Notes under the pieces: model-generated
Database searches by the model: none
The model's input: only the letters and a program-made list of their open reading frames with translations
Told to the model about the DNA's origin: nothing
Shown here: positions 57,201-64,000 of the stretch, in pieces
How positions within the stretch are numbered: the stretch's first letter is position 1
Layout: each line of letters starts with the position of its first letter
Source: Oscillospiraceae bacterium
GTDB lineage: Bacteria; Bacillota; Clostridia; Oscillospirales; Ruminococcaceae
Length of the DNA: 64,000 nucleotides
Direction of reading: 5' to 3'
Assembly (NCBI GenBank): GCA_902772105.1
Contig: CACXZI010000007.1
Coordinates: 1 to 64,000 of the forward strand
Program-made: the position numbers and the translations under genes

Positions 57201-57406
57201 AAATAATAAATGATAACGATAAAGATAAAGAATATATCGAAAGAGAATTTCCAAAAGCTATTAATAATTACAAAGAATATATCAATTATAGTAAAGACTA
57301 TTGCTCTTTTTTAATAAATGCCCTAAAAGAGGAATCAGAAGATTTACAAAATTCATATAATAAATTAAAAGCATTAAGAGAAAAGGCTAATTCTTTAGCA
57401 AAATAA
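54215..57406 (+). CDS. Secreted protein joining family C and family A domains, 1063 aa
   Basis: Start ATG 54215 with TAGGAGGA upstream. Signal peptide of 26 residues ending NINA, then Met-Asn. Three family C units of about 115-125 residues fill residues about 65-425 (YEKQKEEIEKTKSEYYAFL, YEKQKEEIEKTKNEYNAFL, YEKLIQEILKTKDEYDAFL). A Glu/Ser-rich linker (about 430-470) follows. A family A domain starts at about 475 (head ITKHNVNEYIKRV, core FDMEKFLYNSEKLGVL). A second family A-like core (IDEAKFLERLTML) lies near 795. It is the one protein here that combines both families. A clear terminator follows. Confidence 0.85.
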   Translation: MKNNRIKIMFVLCAFTMLGSITNINAMNNNKKEGEILNTINNKTTKQDEKKETENNNKLLILSEQIKEIENNKEPSTVVKLLKEISKQLEEFNKEFSDCFGKLTQTHAQLNKIFVNNINNPTDYYEKSLEKIKEDYEKQKEEIEKTKSEYYAFLNIILENKRELNYESIIEKNYKIIKPIENKIAEIKERLKEIENNKKHLTIKNQLNEFKTKFSQYSRQLTSLKMSLNTIFFNSLKDSNDSDEKGLEKIKEDYEKQKEEIEKTKNEYNAFLNTVLENNEKLRYKNLEEEISRIISVIEDKIKEMVKHSEKVGNNKGILKQFKKFNKKFLQYFEKLSKPMIQLSGNFFNNSVFDEKDLKKVKENYEKLIQEILKTKDEYDAFLSVVLKSSEKLHYKNLIEEISKIIRMIEPKITRIDEDLLSNPKFNFNKPTNTEKTEKNQEEENKKNDEESSFDIESASSIFQSSSSELENEDERKIVRITKHNVNEYIKRVNYFKKQIVDKMGKSNSTNSDAGVDSILLDGYTDIRSDESPYAFDMEKFLYNSEKLGVLENINTNKVDVIMNDDLKNYLLAVLDSLVLSIKYEFDTINKNIYCHQNDDYIEFSNNLKKFRQNNNYYIDDVISEITEDINQFNNTKNSIYEKIKEIFEDEIRHIFQKTESIDMKVPVSDEETKNLINKLNQLIDNKFKNINNKTELKNAVDEIFEEAEKIIKSHSFEQIKNKEMKLCIKNYVQMLFERTYAFVEKLEYYLYIYKNIKKLKSRDLYNIALLYYSVKQYIYLTNIYLTKDSQEIDEAKFLERLTMLNKNKIDYKLDEEDRNTLKEAFKYCNFILNEYISNFFEEHKDYEYKYKKILSEIDKKTSSLNEMQKLCYFKNLDDLKFRDLKYKDFNEYIAKNPTSKKTNKYRKKAIEKINQIIENRNNLNNKGLTKEYNNLNTINKFFKTVNYYNEYDFKNLFKAQILQRLIHMKYLNNTIKETINRFQDVLINKDLIKKEIINDNDKDKEYIEREFPKAINNYKEYINYSKDYCSFLINALKEESEDLQNSYNKLKALREKANSLAK

Positions 57407-57458
57407 TTATTAAAAAAATCTATTTCATTCATATAGAGCTATATTAAAAATAAAATTT

Positions 57459-57492
57459 AACCTCACTATTAAATTATAGTGAGGTTTTTTAT
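57459..57492 (+). terminator. Intrinsic terminator
   Basis: AACCTCACTA (57459-57468) with TAGTGAGGTT (57477-57486), 8-nt loop, T-run. Confidence 0.85.
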
Positions 57493-57529
57493 ATTCCCGC
57501 CATATATAAAATCATTTTTCCCTAAAATA

Positions 57530-57558
57530 TTGTATTTTTTTACTTTATATGTTAATAT
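57530..57558 (+). promoter_or_regulatory. Promoter of the 57631 gene
   Basis: TTGTAT, 17 nt, TAATAT. Confidence 0.65.
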
Positions 57559-57630
57559 TATCCCATAATTTGTATTAAGAAGAAAAGATATGTCGAATAA
57601 AATATCAATGTATTAAAAGGAGAAGAAATA

Positions 57631-60600
57631 ATGATTTATTATAACGATATTTATAACTTTAACAATTACTTTAATGATGACCTTCAACATAACATCTATC
57701 GGTTAAATAATAATCATAACGCAACAACCGAAGGACCACATGCCTCCGTATTAGATTTAGAAGAAATTCCGCCTAATAAAAGATTAGATTATGATAAAAA
57801 ATGTGAAGATACAATAAAATATAATGAAAAAAGAAAATTATATTGCTACTGTTTAGAATTTGATCAATTAAATGGATATTTTAAAACATATATTTATATA
57901 AAACCTCAAGAATTTAAAGATAGAAAAAAATTATTCAAAATAAAAGATAAAAAAATATTATTCAAAATAGATAAAGAAGCCACTACAATAACAGGAAGAA
58001 AAAGTATTAATGAAGAAAAAATATATGAAAATATTGATGATTACATATCAAAAAATAAATACGCGGATGAATGGGAATTTGGAAAAAACAATACCGAAAT
58101 AAAAATATATGAAAGCATAGATGATTATATTAATGGAGAATGCACCATATATTCAAACGAAAAAAAACTTAAAGAAGGAACATGCGAAATTTCTAAAAAC
58201 ATAAGAAACTATTTCGATAAAAAAATTAACAACATAGAGTATGATAAAAATAAAAATCAATATTATTATTGTTTAGATTATAATGAATCCGATGATTATT
58301 TTAAAACATATATTTATTTAACAGAAGATGAATATAGAGAAAGAGCAGAATTATTTAAAATAATAGACAAAAAAATATTGTTCAAAAAAGATAGTTATGA
58401 TAGGTTAATAGGAAGAAGTTTAAACGAAAAAAAACCATATTCTATTTATTATTGTGAAGATGAATATAAAGATCAAAACGAAGAAAATGATTTAAGAGAA
58501 TTTAACATAAACAACAAAGAAATAAAAGTATATGAAAGCACAGATGACTATTTTAAAGGAAAGTGCAAAATATTTAAAAATAAATATTATTATGAAAATG
58601 GAACTTACACAAATTGTGAAAATATATTCAACTATTATTTTGATAAATATAACAACGTAGAATATGATGAAACAAAGAAAAAATATTATATAAAATTAGA
58701 TATTCAAGAATACCCTAGAACACGTGTTTATTTAACAGATGAAGAATATAGAAATAGAATAAAATTATTTATAATAAAAAACAAAAATACATTATTTATA
58801 AAAGATGAAATAAAAATAATAGGTAGGAGTGTTAATGGAAAAACGAGCTATAACAATATTTATGAATATAATGCACAAAATAATGTACATGATAACAAGG
58901 AATTTAATATAAAAAACAAAGAAATAAAAATATATGAAAGTGCTGATGATTATTTTAATGGAAAATGTAAAATATTTAGGGATAAAGATGATTTTAAAAA
59001 TAATTTTAATATTGAAAATAATATAAAATACGAAAATATATTTAACTATTATTTTGATAAATATCCCGAAACAGTGTGTGATAAAGAAAATAAAACTTGC
59101 TATTGTTTAGATTATGATGAAACTGATGAATATTTTAAAACCTATATCTATTTAACAGATCATGAAAACAAAGTTAAGGACAGTTTATTTTTAATAAAGA
59201 ATAAAAACCTATTGTTTAAAAAAAATAATCTTAACAACACACTAATAGGAAGAAGCAAAAACGAACAAAAAGAATATAAAAATTTTGAAGAATATTATAA
59301 ACAAAATAAATATGAAGATTCAGAAGAATTTAATAAAGAAAACAAAGAAATAAAAATATATGAAAGTGTTGACAATTATCTTAAAGGAATATGCATAATA
59401 TTTAGAAATAAAGACGATTATTTAAAATATTTAAAAAATAGTGATGAAAAAAATAAGTATTACAAAATATGTAATAATATAAGACAATATTATAAAGATA
59501 AATTAAACTTTACTGTTAATTATGATTTAAAAAAAGCTGATTTTTTTCTTGAAGAAAATACAAAATATTATGCAAAAGAAAAATTAAATAAATATAAAAA
59601 AAACTACGAAGAATATTTAAAAAAAATTTATAATCCTTCTGAATATGAAATACCAGAAAACAACAAAATTGCATCAAAAAAAATAGATTATTTTGAAAAA
59701 ATATTTATTAAAAAAACAAAAAAAATACTTAAGTTAATTGAAATTATGAAATTATATGAAAAAAAAGATTACAAAACAACCACAAAATCAAAAACAGAAG
59801 ATTTATTAATAAACATAAATAGAGTTTCCTTAATGTTTAACGATATTTTTCTACATAAATGTCAAGATAATATAAAAAATTTAGATAGATTAAAAGAAAA
59901 CATATTAAAAATATTAAAAGAAAATTCAATATTTTTAAATTATAACGAAGATGAATTAAAAAAAATAAATGATGCAATTTTAAACTCATTTGAGGAATAT
60001 TTAGAAAGTTTAGACAAAGAAGAAAATTTAGAAAAATTAGAAAATGATTTTTCAGAATCAATAAATGATTTTTCACAATCAATAGAAGAATATATAGCAA
60101 CAACAGAAGCTGAAGAAAATTCAAAAAAATTAGAAAATAGCATATATAATATAATTAATTATTCTATTATGCCAAAAGATAGTAAAAAACAAAATAGTGA
60201 AGAATATAGTGAAGAATATAGTGAAGAACGTGATAATAAAAATATAAAAGACTTAGCAGAAAAAATATTTAATATTTTTATAGAATTTTCAGATATCAAT
60301 AATACACAAAAAAATACAAATGAATATATTAACTATTTAGAATATAGCAAAGAAGAACTAGAAAGGTTAAAAAATTGTTTTTTAAAACTTTATGAAATAA
60401 CAAAAGATAAACTAAAAAGCAAAAAAGATTTTAATTTTAATAGAATATATAACGAAATATTAGAAAAATTAAAATTAGAAAATATCATAAAGAGTAATGG
60501 GGTTTTAGCAATTTCAAAAATTTATGACGAACGCGGTAACTTTGAAGATATTAAACTAAAAAGAAAAGACCCAAACAATTGTGTAATTAAATATGACAAT

Positions 60601-63600
60601 AAAAATAATGAATATATATATATTCTGCCATTTGGAAACATAATACATGTAAAAAAAGATGAATATGAGAATAAAAATTTTGATATAAAAGAAGAGTTTG
60701 ATTTTGAATATGAAGAAAAATATTATTGTGGTGAAATAAAAGAATATCTATCTATAAAAGACATTCAAGATAAAAAATGTTTACTATATAATAACATATT
60801 AGAATTCAAAAAAAATAAATCAATTAATTGTGAAAACATAGATGAAAAATATAAAACCAAATGTGATTATGAAAAACTAAAAAATAAAAAAAGAATGGAA
60901 AAAATAAAATATTACGAAGATTGTTTAAAAAATTATTTAAGTCGTATTGAAAAAGATTATTACAAAATAATTAAAGAATATAAACATAATGATAAATTCA
61001 AAGACAAATTAGAATTTTTTTTAAAAGATACAATAAAAAAGTTTTCTAAAACTGACAATTTTATAGATATGGAAGATTTCATTCAACAGGTTTATAGCGA
61101 CGATATAACAGATGAAGAACTCAAAAAAGAAATTGAAAAATTAGAATCATTTATAGAAAACACAAAACTAAAAATATTAAGAATGCTAAATTCAATAAGC
61201 AAATATTTTACAAGAAAATTAGATGACAACTATTTAGAAAAAATTTATAATATAACAAATGGTGAAATAACAATTCCTAATATATATTTAGATTCCAGTG
61301 ATTATTTTGATTCAAATTTAAAATTCAAAAAAAATAAAACAAAAAATAACGAAGATATGCTTGTCGAATATATGAAAAACCAATATAAATATGAAAATGA
61401 AATTAAACAAGCGATAAAAAATAGAATAGGAAACTACAAATCTATGTTAAAAGAACATTTAAAAGACGTTATTAGAAAATGTAAACAAATACTAGAAAAA
61501 TATACCGAAAATAAACAAACAATAAAAGATATAGCAAATGATGAACTAATAAATTTTTTAAAATTTTCGATAGAAGATTTTTCTGAAAATTTTCAATTTG
61601 AAAATAATGAACCTTTTATGAAATCAATAAAAAGCAATGAACAAGAAAAAGAAAAAATCATGGGTATTCAATCAAAAGAAACTATCCCGGATGATGAACT
61701 AAAAAAATTTATAGAATTTTCAATAAATGAAATTTCTGAAACTCCTTATTTTGAAGATGCTAAAAATTTCGTAAAATTAATAAGAGACTTTGATATGAAA
61801 AGCGAAAAAGAAATAGAAGAAATTAATAATTTTGAACAATTTATAGAAGATGTGAAACAAGAAATATTACAAATAATAATTTTAGTAAGCAAATATTTTA
61901 AAAAACCAATAAATAAAAAATATTTAATAGATATTTATAATATAACAGACGATAAAATAATAATTCCTGACATATACCAAATATACAACTATTATTTTTG
62001 TCAAAATATTAAAAAACAAAAAAGATATGAACTAGAAAAAGAAAATTTTAAAAATCAGTTTGAAAAATACTATAATAAATATATAAATTTAAATCTGCCA
62101 GAAGAAATAAATTCACCTAATAGATCAATAGAAATAATAAATAAAAAATTTATTGAATATTTACCTACATTAATAAATTCTAAATATTCCCTAAAAAACA
62201 CATTTGATTACTACGAAGGAGAAGTAAACAGAATAAAAAATTTTATTAATACATATAGAAACAAAGATATATATAAAAATGAAGAAAATCAATATACCAA
62301 AGATACAGAAAATTTTTTAAAACAAATAGAAGAAGAGAAAAATAAAAAACTTAAAGATTCTGAAAACACAATCGCTATTCTAAACAAAGATTCTGAAAAC
62401 ACAATCACTATTCTTGAAAACGAAGACGATATTTTTGAAAAAGTTTTATTTATATTAAATGATATATTTAAAACAATATATAAAAAAAACATAGTAACAG
62501 AAAAAAATATATTAAACTACAATATTAAAGACCTTTATAACTTAAAATGTAATTTTAATAACAAAAGTATTTCATCTTATTATGAAAATCTTGGATATAA
62601 AGAAAAATATAGAGAAACTTTTTCCATAATTAGAACCATACATAAATATAGAGAAGTGGCTGAATATTTAAAAATTTTTGAAGAAAAAATAAAATATTTT
62701 GAAAACAAAATAAACGAAATTTATGATAATTTTATTGATGAAAACAAAAATTATTCCCAAAAAATACAATACTTAAAAAATAATGCCATTCCAGAAATAT
62801 ATATGATGTATATTAATTTTGGCATTTATGAATTAAAAACACAATATCTTGAAAATACTTATTATTGTGATAAAACAAAATATTTTATTAAAAATAAAAA
62901 CATTGAAAACTATTTTAAAAAAAGAATTAAAGAAATCAAAAAATCATACAATGAAATACATAATAAATTATTTAAAAAAATAGATGAAATTGCAAAAATA
63001 ATATTCACAGATTTAAATTTAAAAGAAAACAGCAAAATTTTAAAAGGTGAAAATGCTATATTTGATTTACTTGAACTAAAGGGAATTTTAAAATATTTAA
63101 TAGATCTCACAATGCGTGAAAATTTAGAATATAAAAATTTTAAAGAACTATATGATCTTTTGTTTAATAGAACTACTGATTTAAATAAAGATGAAATTTT
63201 TAGTAATATAAAAAAAACAAATAAAACTGATTCCAATCAACAAATAGAAAATGAAATAGATATAACCAGTCACAATACTTTCAACAAAATAATATTTCCT
63301 GAAAAAGAAACAAAAAAAAATAAATCAACAAGTAGCTATAGCATTAAAGAACTTAAAGAGATAAAAAATAAAATGTTTGAAAAAATAAAAAACTATGAAG
63401 AATATATTGAAAATTTTTATAATTTTGATTTTAGCAATACACCACTTGAAGAAAAAATAATAAAACAAACAACATATTTAAAAAATACCCTATTTTATTA
63501 CGGACATATCGATACAGATACCACAATAGATGAACTTATCAAAAAATATACAACATACCAAATATTTGGTAAAAGTAATTATATATCAACGATAGAAAAA

Positions 63601-63957
63601 ATGTATAAATTATTTTATAATGTTGAAACATATTATGAAGAATATTGTAATAAACACAAAAGCAATGAAGAAACATTAATGATAATAGAAGACATAAAAT
63701 TAATGAAAAGTTTAGTCTCAACTCTTAAAGAAAATCTTCAAAAGAAATTAAACTATGTTTTAGGAGATGTTACACAAACAATTAAAGATTTAGACAATTC
63801 AACTGAAATTTCACAAAATATTAAAAATAGTTATCATCAAAAATATGAACTTCTATTAAAAAAATTAAACGAAATCATAAATTATGACAATCTTATTAAT
63901 AAATCATCTAAAAAATATTTAAAAAATATTGATGAAGATTTTAATTATCTTAACTAA
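57631..63957 (+). CDS. Giant family D repeat protein without signal peptide, 2108 aa
   Basis: Start ATG 57631 with AAAAGGAGA 8-9 nt upstream. It is the only intact array gene without even the head of a signal peptide: the N-terminus is polar (MIYYNDIYNFNNYFNDD). About 40 nt upstream an ATG (about 57591) opens MSNKISMY and stops, much like the head of the 39921 signal peptide, perhaps a relic. Four tandem family D units of about 140 residues (about 60-201, 202-340, 341-479, 480-630) share YYYCLDY, TYIYLT, LFKIIDKKILFKKD, IGRS, EIKIYES and DDYFKGKCKIF. They are Tyr-rich and probably beta-rich. A diverged fifth lies at 985-1076. The rest is helical, with a duplicated segment near 1160-1240 and 1352-1450 (SKYF...IYNIT...IPNIY). 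Confidence 0.85.
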   Translation: MIYYNDIYNFNNYFNDDLQHNIYRLNNNHNATTEGPHASVLDLEEIPPNKRLDYDKKCEDTIKYNEKRKLYCYCLEFDQLNGYFKTYIYIKPQEFKDRKKLFKIKDKKILFKIDKEATTITGRKSINEEKIYENIDDYISKNKYADEWEFGKNNTEIKIYESIDDYINGECTIYSNEKKLKEGTCEISKNIRNYFDKKINNIEYDKNKNQYYYCLDYNESDDYFKTYIYLTEDEYRERAELFKIIDKKILFKKDSYDRLIGRSLNEKKPYSIYYCEDEYKDQNEENDLREFNINNKEIKVYESTDDYFKGKCKIFKNKYYYENGTYTNCENIFNYYFDKYNNVEYDETKKKYYIKLDIQEYPRTRVYLTDEEYRNRIKLFIIKNKNTLFIKDEIKIIGRSVNGKTSYNNIYEYNAQNNVHDNKEFNIKNKEIKIYESADDYFNGKCKIFRDKDDFKNNFNIENNIKYENIFNYYFDKYPETVCDKENKTCYCLDYDETDEYFKTYIYLTDHENKVKDSLFLIKNKNLLFKKNNLNNTLIGRSKNEQKEYKNFEEYYKQNKYEDSEEFNKENKEIKIYESVDNYLKGICIIFRNKDDYLKYLKNSDEKNKYYKICNNIRQYYKDKLNFTVNYDLKKADFFLEENTKYYAKEKLNKYKKNYEEYLKKIYNPSEYEIPENNKIASKKIDYFEKIFIKKTKKILKLIEIMKLYEKKDYKTTTKSKTEDLLININRVSLMFNDIFLHKCQDNIKNLDRLKENILKILKENSIFLNYNEDELKKINDAILNSFEEYLESLDKEENLEKLENDFSESINDFSQSIEEYIATTEAEENSKKLENSIYNIINYSIMPKDSKKQNSEEYSEEYSEERDNKNIKDLAEKIFNIFIEFSDINNTQKNTNEYINYLEYSKEELERLKNCFLKLYEITKDKLKSKKDFNFNRIYNEILEKLKLENIIKSNGVLAISKIYDERGNFEDIKLKRKDPNNCVIKYDNKNNEYIYILPFGNIIHVKKDEYENKNFDIKEEFDFEYEEKYYCGEIKEYLSIKDIQDKKCLLYNNILEFKKNKSINCENIDEKYKTKCDYEKLKNKKRMEKIKYYEDCLKNYLSRIEKDYYKIIKEYKHNDKFKDKLEFFLKDTIKKFSKTDNFIDMEDFIQQVYSDDITDEELKKEIEKLESFIENTKLKILRMLNSISKYFTRKLDDNYLEKIYNITNGEITIPNIYLDSSDYFDSNLKFKKNKTKNNEDMLVEYMKNQYKYENEIKQAIKNRIGNYKSMLKEHLKDVIRKCKQILEKYTENKQTIKDIANDELINFLKFSIEDFSENFQFENNEPFMKSIKSNEQEKEKIMGIQSKETIPDDELKKFIEFSINEISETPYFEDAKNFVKLIRDFDMKSEKEIEEINNFEQFIEDVKQEILQIIILVSKYFKKPINKKYLIDIYNITDDKIIIPDIYQIYNYYFCQNIKKQKRYELEKENFKNQFEKYYNKYINLNLPEEINSPNRSIEIINKKFIEYLPTLINSKYSLKNTFDYYEGEVNRIKNFINTYRNKDIYKNEENQYTKDTENFLKQIEEEKNKKLKDSENTIAILNKDSENTITILENEDDIFEKVLFILNDIFKTIYKKNIVTEKNILNYNIKDLYNLKCNFNNKSISSYYENLGYKEKYRETFSIIRTIHKYREVAEYLKIFEEKIKYFENKINEIYDNFIDENKNYSQKIQYLKNNAIPEIYMMYINFGIYELKTQYLENTYYCDKTKYFIKNKNIENYFKKRIKEIKKSYNEIHNKLFKKIDEIAKIIFTDLNLKENSKILKGENAIFDLLELKGILKYLIDLTMRENLEYKNFKELYDLLFNRTTDLNKDEIFSNIKKTNKTDSNQQIENEIDITSHNTFNKIIFPEKETKKNKSTSSYSIKELKEIKNKMFEKIKNYEEYIENFYNFDFSNTPLEEKIIKQTTYLKNTLFYYGHIDTDTTIDELIKKYTTYQIFGKSNYISTIEKMYKLFYNVETYYEEYCNKHKSNEETLMIIEDIKLMKSLVSTLKENLQKKLNYVLGDVTQTIKDLDNSTEISQNIKNSYHQKYELLLKKLNEIINYDNLINKSSKKYLKNIDEDFNYLN

Positions 63958-64000
63958 TATAAAAACAAAATAAAATTTAATAATAAAAATTTATATAACA

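Noticed and set aside
1..64000. tRNA, rRNA, insertion sequences, integrase or cell-wall anchor (LPXTG) motifs
   Set aside because: Looked for and not seen: no cloverleaf-like GC-richer segment, no transposase frame and no LPXTG with a hydrophobic tail at any C-terminus.

Overview
The window is very AT-rich and carries two unrelated parts. On the minus strand, near the left end, is a short housekeeping operon: a monomeric [FeFe] hydrogenase (2253-3764) followed 5 nt later by trmK, a tRNA m1A22 methyltransferase (1561-2247). Iron hydrogenase, TrmK, purine-rich Shine-Dalgarno sites and vegetative promoters of the TTGnnn-17-TAnAAT type point to an anaerobic low-GC Bacillota member, most likely clostridial. 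Many recent pseudogenes suggest relaxed selection, and a host-associated or endosymbiotic life is plausible but inferred. TGA is used as a stop and TGG encodes Trp, so this is not a mycoplasma-type code.

The rest (1-1128 and about 5.2-64 kb, all plus strand) is one array of about 20 intact and about 9 broken genes for secreted, Lys/Asn/Glu-rich, mostly helical proteins of 129 to 2108 residues. I recognise none of them as a named family. Almost every gene is its own transcription unit, with a promoter (usually an exact 17-nt spacer), a Shine-Dalgarno site, a short basic-hydrophobic signal peptide, a body and often an intrinsic terminator. In 20 of 24 signal peptides the predicted cleavage point is Ala followed by Met, usually Ala-Met-Glu or Ala-Met-Gln. 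The bodies contain no convincing membrane anchor, LPXTG motif or enzyme motif.

By eye the bodies fall into a few repeat families. Family A is a domain of about 100-130 residues with a core like LDxxKFIxxLK (genes at 8336, 11587, 12973, 14255, 15583, 18417, 37509, 54215). Family B has a YEKY...EKY...IKxxF...YD pattern (41079-42742, 43501). Family C has YEKQKxEIExT..EYxxFL (47930, 51071, 54215). Family D has YYCLDY...LFxIxDKKxLFKKD...EIKIYES (four tandem copies plus one diverged copy in the giant gene at 57631, also in the pseudogene at 35161). The genes at 30190 and 32713 share an N-terminal module.

Layout: 1-1128, 3' part of a gene with 40-residue Asn/Tyr/Cys repeats; 1201-1560, empty convergent gap; 1561-3764, trmK and hydrogenase; 3781-5214, non-coding, with a triplicated 190-bp repeat and orphan terminators; 5275-8128, one intact gene and two pseudogenes; 8336-23018, the family A block, including a tandemly duplicated set in successive stages of signal-peptide decay; 23582-36207, mixed secreted genes and two multiply frameshifted pseudogenes; 36287-46665, secreted genes including one split by a run of ten A; 47061-57406, family C block made by duplication of a locus of about 3 kb; 57631-63957, a 2108-residue protein without a signal peptide. 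No tRNA, rRNA, insertion sequence, integrase or CRISPR array was seen.

The most economical reading is a lineage-specific, rapidly turning over arsenal of secreted proteins. It seems to be built by tandem duplication, internal repeat expansion and re-use of a constant 5' cassette (promoter, ribosome site, signal peptide) with changing bodies. Their function cannot be read from the sequence.
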